Source of the DNA: Chitinophaga pinensis
GTDB taxonomy: Bacteria; Bacteroidota; Bacteroidia; UKL13-3
Length of the DNA stretch: 7,241 bases
Direction of reading: 5' to 3'
NCBI GenBank assembly: GCA_945875195.1
Contig: CAMCJW010000146.1
Span: 1-7,241, forward strand
Shown: in pieces, positions 1-5,889 of the stretch
Numbering within the stretch: position 1 is the stretch's first letter
Layout of the letters: every line of letters starts with the position of its first letter
The notes under the pieces: model-generated
The model's database searches: none
The model's input: only the letters and a program-made list of their open reading frames with translations
What the model was told of the DNA's origin: nothing
Made by a program: the position numbers and the translations under genes

Positions 1-2
1 CA

Positions 3-1472
3 ACGCCTTCCAATGAACAATTTAAATTTAAAAGCTTTACAGATAAAGGTGTAGGTTATGGCATGGAAGCCTATAGCATTGATGGTAATAATATTTTAGA
101 GGTTTATGATACCATTAAAAACCTGAGTGAATCTATTCGCAACAACCCAAGACCAGTGATATTGGAATGCATGACATTTAGGATGCGCGGACATGAAGAA
201 GCTTCTGGAACCAAATATGTACCTCAAGAATTATTTGAAGTTTGGGGCAAAAAAGACCCGGTGAGCAATTATGAAAATTACCTTTTGAATGAAGGAATAC
301 TTACGCAAGAAAAAATTGCGAACATCAGAGAAATCATTAAAAAAGAAATTGATGAGGGTATTGAAACGGTAGAGAACGAAGCAGATATTATTCCCAATAC
401 TGCATTTGAACTAAACGACATATACATGCCAGCTAGTGTGCCAGATTCAGTTGCAAATCACCATGAACTGCAGCATGTAGTTATTAAGCCAGCAAGTGAG
501 AATAAGAGTAGGAAACGCTATGTAGATGCCATAAGCGACGGACTTAGACAGGCTATGGAAAAACATCCTGAGCTAGTTTTGATGGGACAAGACATTGCAG
601 ATTATGGAGGTGTATTTAAAATTACCCAAGGCTTTTTGGAACAATTTGGCAAAGGAAGAGTGCGCAATACACCACTGTGCGAATCGGCTATACTTGGCGC
701 TGGATATGGACTTGCCATCAAAGGCATGAAGGCAATGGTAGAAATGCAATTTGCCGATTTTGTAAGTGTTGGGTTCAACCAAATTGTAAATAACTTGGCA
801 AAGAGTTATTACCGCTGGGGACAAAATGCAGATGTAGTAGTGCGCATGCCAACAGGCGCAGGTGTGGGTGCCGGACCATTCCATTCGCAGAGCAACGAGG
901 CATGGTTCTTCCATGTACCCGGATTAAAAATTGTTTATCCTGCTAGTCCGGCCGATGCCAAAGGATTGCTTATTGCAGCCATTAATGACCCAAATCCGGT
1001 TTTGTTTTTTGAACACAAAGTGCTTTATAGAATGGTTGAATTGGAAGAAGAAGTATATGATGATTATTATATGTTAGATCTCCATCAAGCGAGATTGGTT
1101 CAGGCAGGAAATGAAGTAAGCATTATTACTTATGGAGCCGGAGTGCACTGGGCTAAAGCTTATGTAAAAGAGCAAGGCATAGATGCCGAAATCATAGATT
1201 TACGTTGTTTGTTACCGTGGGATAAAGATGCTGTTGAAGCAAGTGTAAAGAAAACAGGAAAGGCAATTGTGTTGCATGAAGACACCTTAACTGGCGGTAT
1301 AGGGGCAGAAATTGCAGCCCATATTGCTGAGCATTGTTTTAGCTTTTTAGATGCACCTGTTAAGCGTGTTGGAAGTTTAGATACACCTGTTCCGTTTAAC
1401 ATGGACCTAGAACAAAATTTCTTACCTAAAGAACGTTTCAAATCTGCCTTACAGGAGCTTTTGAGCTTTTAA
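3..1472 (+). CDS. Fused 2-oxo acid dehydrogenase E1 component, alpha/beta (5' partial)
   Basis: Thiamine-diphosphate E1 of a 2-oxo acid dehydrogenase complex; it decarboxylates the 2-oxo acid and passes the acyl group to the E2 lipoyl domain in the cytoplasm. The frame is open to the window edge, giving 489 visible residues. Residues 1 to about 115 are the end of the alpha part, including the conserved FRMRGHEEASGT loop (His64). After a linker, residues 171-345 are the beta-part pyrimidine-binding domain, with NTPLCES (probable catalytic Glu227), the GAGVGAGPFHSQ stretch and FFHVPGLKIVYP. Residues 365-480 are the C-terminal transketolase domain. Joined alpha and beta parts of about 650-690 residues are usual in Bacteroidota, so roughly 180-200 residues should lie upstream. 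The family is certain. Branched-chain (2-oxoisovalerate) substrate is the best guess, but pyruvate or acetoin cannot be excluded. It ends with TAA, and its last codons are copied in a downstream repeat. Confidence 0.93.
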   Translation, partial: TPSNEQFKFKSFTDKGVGYGMEAYSIDGNNILEVYDTIKNLSESIRNNPRPVILECMTFRMRGHEEASGTKYVPQELFEVWGKKDPVSNYENYLLNEGILTQEKIANIREIIKKEIDEGIETVENEADIIPNTAFELNDIYMPASVPDSVANHHELQHVVIKPASENKSRKRYVDAISDGLRQAMEKHPELVLMGQDIADYGGVFKITQGFLEQFGKGRVRNTPLCESAILGAGYGLAIKGMKAMVEMQFADFVSVGFNQIVNNLAKSYYRWGQNADVVVRMPTGAGVGAGPFHSQSNEAWFFHVPGLKIVYPASPADAKGLLIAAINDPNPVLFFEHKVLYRMVELEEEVYDDYYMLDLHQARLVQAGNEVSIITYGAGVHWAKAYVKEQGIDAEIIDLRCLLPWDKDAVEASVKKTGKAIVLHEDTLTGGIGAEIAAHIAEHCFSFLDAPVKRVGSLDTPVPFNMDLEQNFLPKERFKSALQELLSF

Positions 1473-1561
1473 AGTTTATTTTTTACTACAAAGCAACGTA
1501 AGGAACAATTTATGAGTTTTTAAAGGTTATTTTTCACAACAAAAAAACTAAGGAACAATTT
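1461..1561 (+). repeat. Degenerate tandem duplication (2 x ~50 bp) spanning the E1 stop codon
   Basis: Unit A (about 1461-1511) and unit B (about 1512-1561) align with an offset of 50-51 bp. Shared blocks are TGAG(C/T)TTTTAAAG at the start, a TTATTTTT core and AAGGAACAATTT at the end (1500-1511 and 1550-1561). Unit A contains the last codons and TAA of the E1 gene, so the gene end itself lies within the duplicated segment. Both units contain octamer-like pieces (CTACAAAG, CAACGTAAG, AAACTAAG, GAACAATT). No protein is encoded here. A role in transcription termination or mRNA 3' end formation is possible but not shown; a poly-T run follows at 1559-1567. Confidence 0.7.
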
Positions 1562-1652
1562 TTTTTTATTTTTTTGTTTAAATATATATTCATTTAAAAC
1601 GACTGAGGAGCTATTAAAAGAAAAAAAACAAATAGTTGCTTTGTAGTAAAAA
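1480..1652. repeat. 18-bp perfect inverted repeat bracketing the convergent intergenic region
   Basis: TTTTTACTACAAAGCAAC at 1480-1497 is the exact reverse complement of 1635-1652, with 137 bp between the arms. Shorter 14-bp inverted matches (CTTTGTAGTAAAAA) recur at 1685-1698 and 1731-1744. In transcript sense, both converging genes therefore carry the same T-tract plus ACTACAAAG motif just after their stop codons. This could be a shared 3' end signal or the remains of a small inverted-repeat element. The match is seen directly; the function is inferred. Confidence 0.75.
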
Positions 1653-1750
1653 CCTCCCATAAAAAACAAATAGTTGCTTTGATACTTTGTAGTAAAAACC
1701 TCCCATAAAAAACAAATAGTTGCTTTGTTACTTTGTAGTAAAAACCATCC
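1623..1750. repeat. Three tandem copies of a 38-46 bp AT-rich repeat
   Basis: Copies run 1623-1660 (38 bp), 1661-1706 (46 bp) and 1707 to about 1750. Each begins AAAAAACAAATAGTTGCTTTG and ends CTTTGTAGTAAAAACC followed by TCCCAT, or by the diverged ATCCTA in copy 3. Copy 1 is exactly 8 bp shorter because it lacks one CTTTGNTA octamer, which suggests slippage by one repeat unit. Copy 3 runs into the TAG stop codon (1752-1750) of the minus-strand hydrolase gene, so the array forms that gene's 3' untranslated region. There are no unique spacers between the copies. Confidence 0.88.
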
Positions 1751-2643
1751 TATTTAACGATAAATTTATATAGTGTTTCGTTATAGTTTTGGAAGCCGAA
1801 GGTAGCGGGTACTTGGCCGTGGTCTGCGCCCTGTATGCGATGTGCTTCTTTGTACATGCCACCATGATTTTTATAGACTACCTCGCCATGAGTTTTGATA
1901 CCTAAAAAATTATCTTGGGTACCATGTATCCAACAAAAATCTTGCTTTACTTTCTTTATTTCTTCGGCGTTATCAATCTTTAAATTGGTGGTATAAGAAG
2001 CAGGTACATTGAGTCCAGCCCCATCAGCGCTCATTACCGCTGCACTGGCAAAAGGAGCCTCAAGTATTAATTTATGCGGCCTCATGCTGCGCGGGGTTGC
2101 GCTTAATTCTGTTGCCGCAGAAGTTCCCATGCTAAAACCATAAATAATTAATCTTTGTTCACTTAAGCCTTTGCTTTTTAACCATTGCATAGCTGCATCG
2201 GCATCGTTGTATAATCCTTCTTCGGAAGGAGGACCATCACTTAAACCATAACCTCTGTAATCAATCATTAGCACACCAAAACGATGCTTACCACCAGTAT
2301 GTGCAATAAGCTTCGCACGTTGCCAATAGAAGTCCATGTGCCATTTATTTCCATGGCAATACAAAATAACAGTATCAGTTGCTATTCGGTTCAAATCGCC
2401 AATATACATGCCATAAATTTTATAGGATTTAGTATCGCCATTTCCTTTCGAATCCATTGTAAATTGATACATCATACTATCCTGAATTTTATAAGATGCA
2501 TCCAACTTAAAATCTTGTTCACCGGTATAATTGTCCCACTTGTATTCGGTAATCTTATCGCTCACATTAAACAAATTACTGTCTAAGCGCAAACAGGAGG
2601 TAAGTAGCAACGACAATGAAGTAAAAAGCAATACTTTATGCAT
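1750..2643 (-). CDS. Alpha/beta hydrolase lipoprotein (BEM46/ABHD13-like)
   Basis: Serine hydrolase of the alpha/beta fold, substrate unknown. From the chosen ATG (2643) it has 297 residues. Residues 1-17 form a lipoprotein signal ending LLTSC (lipid-modified Cys17), so it is probably anchored in the envelope. The fold motifs follow in order: LYCHGN (HG at 97-98, oxyanion region), DYRGYGLSDGPP (128-139), the nucleophile elbow GFSMG (Ser171), HGTQD (Asp244) and GADHG (His275), a complete catalytic triad. An in-frame ATG at 2724 would add 27 residues and place the lipobox Cys at position 44, too far in for a lipoprotein signal; that extension also looks repeat-derived. The 2724 start does, however, have a perfect Shine-Dalgarno and sits directly on the upstream stop, so it cannot be dismissed. 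Probably co-transcribed with the lipoprotein gene upstream. Confidence 0.88.
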   Translation of the reverse strand: MHKVLLFTSLSLLLTSCLRLDSNLFNVSDKITEYKWDNYTGEQDFKLDASYKIQDSMMYQFTMDSKGNGDTKSYKIYGMYIGDLNRIATDTVILYCHGNKWHMDFYWQRAKLIAHTGGKHRFGVLMIDYRGYGLSDGPPSEEGLYNDADAAMQWLKSKGLSEQRLIIYGFSMGTSAATELSATPRSMRPHKLILEAPFASAAVMSADGAGLNVPASYTTNLKIDNAEEIKKVKQDFCWIHGTQDNFLGIKTHGEVVYKNHGGMYKEAHRIQGADHGQVPATFGFQNYNETLYKFIVK

Positions 2644-2678
2644 TGAAACCTTAGAGGAAATACCAATTAAAAACAAAA

Positions 2679-2702
2679 CTTGGAGCCTTAGCGCCTTGGT
2701 GG
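2679..2702 (-). repeat. Three tandem octamers (NNNCNAAG type) between the two lipoprotein genes
   Basis: On the minus strand the sequence reads CCACCAAG, GCGCTAAG, GCTCCAAG, three diverged copies of an 8-nt unit, followed by a T-rich stretch. The segment 2644-2724 is open in the hydrolase frame (beginning MNKQIEIATKALRLQ), but its composition is that of an intergenic octamer repeat, and it precedes a normal lipoprotein start. The same 8-nt periodicity, with CAAAG/TAAG cores, occurs in the repeats at 1486-1560 and 1639-1738. The family link is my inference. Confidence 0.55.
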
Positions 2703-2724
2703 CAATTTCTATTTGCTTGTTCAT

Positions 2725-3393
2725 TTAAAACCTCCTTATAAATTGAAAGTAAACACCAATAGCACCTTTGTGATTTGGCCCTAAATAATCTACCACATTC
2801 GGTTGATTATTTACCCCTGGCGCCACCCATTTTGATTCGATACCATAAGTCCATTTTTTGGGCGAATACTGAAAACCAACTTGGGGACTCATGAACCAAT
2901 TTTTGGGTTGCACCTCTCCATGAGGGCGTATTCTGCTTAATTCAAACCAATTACATAAACCTAAATAAAGCAATTTGTTTGAACCAAACTCTTTGTGCAA
3001 ATTCATATCTAATTGGGGCCATAATTTTGCTTTCCACTCCCACCTATCCAATGCAAAATTGATGGCAGGATTCGCACTTAAACCAAGTTTATTTTTGGGG
3101 TTATACCAAAGCTCTCTACAAATTCCTATATCGGTTTGAAACACACCAAAACTCAAGGCAGTAAGGTGCAACGAACCAAAGGCAGTAGTTTTATCATTAA
3201 GGCCTTTGGCATAAAAGGCACTGGTATAAGGTATAAAAATAGGCAAGCCCCCGAAATTAATTAATGGTCCGCCAATATTTGCACCTATGGCCTGCTCACC
3301 TTTGGCAAGTGGCTTTATGATTCTAGATGGAGCGCAAGCAAAGAGCAAGCTTGTAACCAAGAAAAGAAAGAGTGAAGAATGTTTTTTGATCAT
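2725..3393 (-). CDS. Uncharacterised envelope lipoprotein, barrel-like composition
   Basis: I do not recognise a named family. From ATG 3393 the product is 222 residues, starting MIKKHSSLFL with a hydrophobic stretch and a lipobox-like LFAC (Cys20), so it is probably a lipoprotein. The mature part is rich in Gly and in alternating aromatic and polar residues (GGPLINFGGLPIF at 41-53, LYLGLCNWFELS at 142-153, a GVYFQF end) and finishes on Phe, which suggests beta-strands of an outer-membrane or envelope protein; this is inference from composition. A longer reading from a TTG at 3414 adds only seven residues that do not improve the signal, so I prefer the ATG. Its stop at 2725 is immediately followed by a possible ATG of the hydrolase, indicating an operon with this gene first. 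A functional link to the hydrolase is unproven. Confidence 0.8.
   Translation of the reverse strand: MIKKHSSLFLFLVTSLLFACAPSRIIKPLAKGEQAIGANIGGPLINFGGLPIFIPYTSAFYAKGLNDKTTAFGSLHLTALSFGVFQTDIGICRELWYNPKNKLGLSANPAINFALDRWEWKAKLWPQLDMNLHKEFGSNKLLYLGLCNWFELSRIRPHGEVQPKNWFMSPQVGFQYSPKKWTYGIESKWVAPGVNNQPNVVDYLGPNHKGAIGVYFQFIRRF
2731..2737 (-). promoter_or_regulatory. Perfect Shine-Dalgarno AAGGAGG overlapping the end of the upstream gene
   Basis: The minus strand reads AAGGAGG, then TTTTAA, then ATG at 2724. The AGG AGG is read as the two arginine codons before the terminal Phe of the upstream lipoprotein, and its TAA stop abuts the ATG with no gap. A six-base spacing is ideal for ribosome binding. 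No other gene start in this window has such a site, so it may be chance, or it may permit coupled re-initiation at the 2724 start. Confidence 0.5.
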
Positions 3394-3410
3394 TGGAAGG
3401 TTATTTAAAA

Positions 3411-3440
3411 GCAAGTTAGCATTAAATTAAAATAAACAAA
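3411..3440 (-). promoter_or_regulatory. Possible promoter of the lipoprotein/hydrolase operon
   Basis: On the minus strand TTTG (3440-3437) is followed after 18 nt by TAACTTGC (3418-3411), one mismatch from the Bacteroidota -7 consensus TAnnTTTG, with a spacer close to the usual 19-21. The implied transcript start lies about 10 nt before the ATG at 3393 and downstream of the alternative TTG start. In such AT-rich DNA a match of this quality could arise by chance. Confidence 0.3.
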
Positions 3441-3499
3441 GTTTGGCTGCATAAAATATCCTTTCAACGACAATATTCCACATTAAATTAAACCCGGAA

Positions 3500-3507
3500 T
3501 ATATTTG
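3500..3507 (+). promoter_or_regulatory. Likely -7 promoter box TATATTTG of the MBL-fold gene
   Basis: TATATTTG is an exact match to the Bacteroidota sigma factor -7 consensus TAnnTTTG, 28 bp before the ATG at 3536, in a divergent intergenic region. A -33 TTTG is not clear at the expected distance (about 3475-3481 reads TTCC). The leader between the box and the ATG is AT-rich with no Shine-Dalgarno. Confidence 0.5.
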
Positions 3508-3535
3508 CACCAACAATTAACTTGAAATCAAAAAA

Positions 3536-4630
3536 ATGTATTTAATATTAGGTATAATTTTAATCTTGGCCATAACCATTATAATTATTAAGCAAGCAAA
3601 ATTTGGCAAAACCCCCAAAGAAAAAAGATTAGAACGAATCATGAAATCTCCAAATTACAAAAATGGGGCATTTCAAAATCAAAGCAATACGCCTCAATTT
3701 ACAGAAGGATCAAACATAATGAAGGTTATGAAGGAATTTATGTTTGGAAATAACAAGCACAAATCACCAATAGATAATATCCCTTCAAAAAAAATTAACT
3801 TATTGAATTTAAATCCTAACGAAGACCTATTGGTTTGGTTTGGACATTCTTCTTATTTCATGCAAATTGATGGCAAAAGTATTTTGGTTGATCCTGTGTT
3901 TAGCGGACATGCATCGCCATTTGCATTTTCTATAAAAAGCTTCAAAGGAGCTGATGTATATAGTGCTGCCGACTTTCCAGCATTAGATTATTTATTTATT
4001 ACCCATGACCATTGGGATCATTTAGACTACCCAACTATCATTGAATTAAAACCAAAAATTAAACATATTGTAACAGGTTTAGGCACAGGCGAACATTTTG
4101 AACATTGGAATTTTGATGTAAATAAAATAACTGAGTTAGATTGGTATGAAACAACAGAACTAGCACCTGGGTTTAAAGTTTCTGCAACGCCATCCCGCCA
4201 TTTTTCTGGCAGGGGATATAAACGAAACAAAGCTATTTGGGTTTCTTTTGTATTGGAAACACCCAGCATGAAATTCTTCTTGGGAGGAGATAGTGGTTAC
4301 GATAAACACTTTGTTGAAATAGGAAAAAAATATGGTCCTTTTGATTTAGCAATTTTAGAAAATGGGCAATACAACCAAAATTGGAAATACATACACATGA
4401 CACCTGCTGAGGGAATTCAGGCAGCATACGATTTAAATACAACAAAACATTTACCAGTGCATTCAGCTAAATTTGCGCTAGCTAATCACAATTGGGATAC
4501 GCCATTAAAGGATATTTATGCCTTGAGTAAAAAAACCAATATTGAGTTAATTACTCCTATCATAGGCGAAGCAGTAGTATTGAAAAACTCGGATCAAACA
4601 TTTAAACCTTGGTGGGAAGAAATAAAGTAA
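3536..4630 (+). CDS. Membrane-anchored MBL-fold metallo-hydrolase, NAPE-PLD-like
   Basis: Predicted zinc-dependent hydrolase of the metallo-beta-lactamase fold (the COG2220-type group that includes N-acyl-phosphatidylethanolamine phospholipase D). Of 364 residues, 2-18 are a hydrophobic membrane helix followed by a basic stretch (KQAKFGKTPKEKR), so by the positive-inside rule the catalytic domain probably faces the cytoplasm. The metal-binding set is complete: HDHWDH (His157, His159, Asp161, His162), His222 in TPSRHFSGRG, Asp252 in GGDSGYD and His309 in LPVHSAKF. WFGHSSY at 101-107 and the strand ending DP (119-120) are typical of the family start. A phosphodiester or phospholipid substrate is possible by homology but not proven. 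The start is the first ATG after the promoter box and gives a clean membrane segment. It is divergent from the lipoprotein operon, and 75 bp separate it from the next gene. Confidence 0.9.
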   Translation: MYLILGIILILAITIIIIKQAKFGKTPKEKRLERIMKSPNYKNGAFQNQSNTPQFTEGSNIMKVMKEFMFGNNKHKSPIDNIPSKKINLLNLNPNEDLLVWFGHSSYFMQIDGKSILVDPVFSGHASPFAFSIKSFKGADVYSAADFPALDYLFITHDHWDHLDYPTIIELKPKIKHIVTGLGTGEHFEHWNFDVNKITELDWYETTELAPGFKVSATPSRHFSGRGYKRNKAIWVSFVLETPSMKFFLGGDSGYDKHFVEIGKKYGPFDLAILENGQYNQNWKYIHMTPAEGIQAAYDLNTTKHLPVHSAKFALANHNWDTPLKDIYALSKKTNIELITPIIGEAVVLKNSDQTFKPWWEEIK

Positions 4631-4680
4631 AAGCCAAAACAGCTAAAATAATTTACCTTCCAATAACGGTTTTTTTCGCT

Positions 4681-4688
4681 TAATTTCG
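4681..4688 (+). promoter_or_regulatory. Possible -7 box TAATTTCG of the DUF1456 gene
   Basis: TAATTTCG differs from TAnnTTTG at one position and lies 17 bp before the ATG at 4706, implying a very short leader. No clear -33 box is visible upstream. It is a weak candidate; read-through from the MBL-fold gene is equally possible, as I see no strong terminator hairpin in 4631-4680. Confidence 0.3.
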
Positions 4689-4705
4689 TTTTGAACCAAA
4701 AGTAA

Positions 4706-5197
4706 ATGAATAACAACGATATTATACGAAGGCTCAGATACGCCTTTGATTACAATGATGCCAAAATGGTAGAAATTTTTGCGCATGCTGGCTTTAAAGT
4801 TTCAAAAGAACAAATAAATGATTGGCTCAAAAAGGAAGATGATTTAGAATACCAAGACATAGTAGATATTCAATTGGCCATTTTCTTAAATGGATTTATC
4901 ATAGAAAAAAGAGGCAAGAAGGAAGGTGAGCAGCCAAAGCCCGAAAAAAGTTTGACTAACAATACCATCTTAAGGAAATTAAAAATTGCCCTCAACCTCA
5001 AGGACGATGATATATTGGCTATTTTAAAACTTGCCGACTTTCAATTTGGCAAACATGAGCTTAGCGCCTTATTTCGGAAGCCAGACCAAGACCAATATAG
5101 ACCATGTAAAGACCAAATTCTTAGAAACTTTTTACAAGGATTGCAATTAAAGTATAGGCCAGAAAAAAAGTCGCCAAGTGCAATTGAAAAAATGTAG
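4706..5197 (+). CDS. DUF1456 family protein (YehS-like)
   Basis: Cytoplasmic protein of 163 residues, close to the roughly 155-160 of E. coli YehS, whose function is unknown. It has two homologous helical repeats, residues 1-70 and 83-152. Both follow the same pattern: NN.I.R.L..A near the start (NNNDIIRRLRYAF and TNNTILRKLKIAL), a D..ILx.A segment, a WLKKED or LFRKPD turn, and a closing FLNG or FLQG stretch. A charged linker (EKRGKKEGEQPKPEK) joins them and a short basic tail follows. No signal peptide, membrane segment or catalytic motif is seen. Family assignment is confident from the characteristic repeat motifs. The first ATG places the conserved NN.I motif at the N terminus, as usual for the family. 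Neighbours do not suggest a role. Confidence 0.9.
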   Translation: MNNNDIIRRLRYAFDYNDAKMVEIFAHAGFKVSKEQINDWLKKEDDLEYQDIVDIQLAIFLNGFIIEKRGKKEGEQPKPEKSLTNNTILRKLKIALNLKDDDILAILKLADFQFGKHELSALFRKPDQDQYRPCKDQILRNFLQGLQLKYRPEKKSPSAIEKM

Positions 5198-5416
5198 ATG
5201 TATAAAAATAGTACAACAATATAAAATTGATAGCTGATAAATTTGATTCCTATGTGGTCACCTATTTATAGCAGGGTAATTACACTATAAACATGAGACC
5301 CCATTAGGGTCGAACAGTAATGAACCAGATACTACATATAACTTAAGTAAAACTTAATAATAAATCGAACCAATCCTCAAGTAATTCATTATCTTTCATA
5401 CCAATTATTTTTTATC
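5198..5416. other. Non-coding gap with short palindromes and a small hairpin
   Basis: No credible gene on either strand. The visible structure is a perfect 5-bp stem GACCC/GGGTC (5297-5301 with 5307-5311, loop CATTA) that is GC-rich against its surroundings, the palindrome GTAATTAC (5276-5283), and TTAAGT-AAA-ACTTAA (5343-5357), which overlaps the palindrome ACTTAAGT (5341-5348). No T-run follows the GACCC hairpin, so it is not an obvious intrinsic terminator. These may be operator sites for the downstream gene, but this is speculative. Confidence 0.45.
5390..5397 (+). promoter_or_regulatory. Possible -7 box TATCTTTC of the PepSY-like gene
   Basis: TATCTTTC matches TAnnTTTG except for the last base and lies 19 bp before the ATG at 5417. 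No good -33 element is seen 19-21 bp upstream. The inverted repeat at 5343-5357 would lie upstream of it. Confidence 0.3.
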
Positions 5417-5845
5417 ATGAAAAGCTTCGTAATATTAATCGCATTTGCATTGGTTTCCAATTTAGCATTTGCACAAAAGAAACAAAAAATTGAAGTGCCA
5501 CCTGAAGTTAAAAAAGCATTTGCCACCAGGTTTCCGGATGCAAAAGTTGAAGAGTGGCAAAAAGAAGGTGATTACTTTGAAGCAGAATTTGAGTTAAACG
5601 ATATAGAACATTCGGTTTTGATAGATGCCAAAGGCGATATATTGGAGGTTGAAGAAGAAATAAAAGTTAAGCAGTTACCTAGTGCAATTTCTGCTTATGT
5701 TGCAAAGAATTATCCCAAACAAAAAATCAAGGAAGCAGCTAAAATTACCAATGCGGCTGGCGTTGTTAGCTATGAAGCAGAACTTAAAAGTAAGGACTTG
5801 CTATTTGATGCAACAGGAAACTTTTTGAAAGAAGACAAATTATAA
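5417..5845 (+). CDS. Secreted PepSY-like domain protein
   Basis: Small exported protein of 142 residues. Residues 1-19 form a classical signal peptide (MKSFVILIAFALVSNLAFA) with predicted cleavage AFA|Q, and no lipobox Cys, so the mature product is probably periplasmic or secreted. The rest resembles the PepSY-like (DUF2874-type) domains common in Bacteroidota. It has two similar halves: residues 28-80, with PPEVKKAFATRFPDAKVEEW and a later LIDAKGDILEVEEE hairpin, and residues 88-140, with PSAISAYVAKNYPKQKIKEA and a later LLFDATGNFLKED. Each half is a helix followed by strands ending in a D.KG or D.TG turn. There is no catalytic motif; the family is thought to bind or inhibit other proteins, but no ligand can be named here. 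The AT-rich leader has no Shine-Dalgarno. The photolyase gene follows after 44 bp on the same strand, so co-transcription is possible. Confidence 0.85.
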   Translation: MKSFVILIAFALVSNLAFAQKKQKIEVPPEVKKAFATRFPDAKVEEWQKEGDYFEAEFELNDIEHSVLIDAKGDILEVEEEIKVKQLPSAISAYVAKNYPKQKIKEAAKITNAAGVVSYEAELKSKDLLFDATGNFLKEDKL

Positions 5846-5889
5846 TTGGTTCATTAAAACAATAAGCCTCCTTTTTGAGTTTTTCAATC

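Noticed and set aside
573..914. Open frame on the minus strand inside the E1 gene
   Set aside because: It lies entirely antisense to a strongly conserved coding region, has Cys/His-rich composition typical of a shadow frame, and has no recognisable domain. The minus-strand frame at 1160-1441 is rejected for the same reason.
1623..1750. CRISPR-like array from the three tandem repeats
   Set aside because: Copies are directly adjacent with no unique spacers, differ in length by an 8-bp unit, and no cas gene is nearby.
2284..2586. Plus-strand open frame antisense to the alpha/beta hydrolase
   Set aside because: It covers conserved hydrolase codons in the opposite strand and has no domain or signal of its own; the frame at 2531-2728 is likewise a shadow.
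3394..3414. TTG start at 3414 for the lipoprotein gene
   Set aside because: It adds seven residues ahead of a normal signal peptide, uses a rarer start codon, and overlaps the candidate promoter box; ATG 3393 gives a standard signal with Cys20.
4027..4445. Two minus-strand open frames inside the MBL-fold gene
   Set aside because: They are antisense to the metal-binding motifs of a clear enzyme gene and show no coding features.
5297..5311. GACCC-CATTA-GGGTC hairpin as an intrinsic terminator
   Set aside because: The stem is only 5 bp, no T-run follows, and it lies about 100 bp after the upstream stop codon.
5297..5315. Possible tRNA T-arm fragment (GGGTCGAAC)
   Set aside because: No matching acceptor, D-arm or anticodon arm can be formed around it; the similarity is limited to a few bases.
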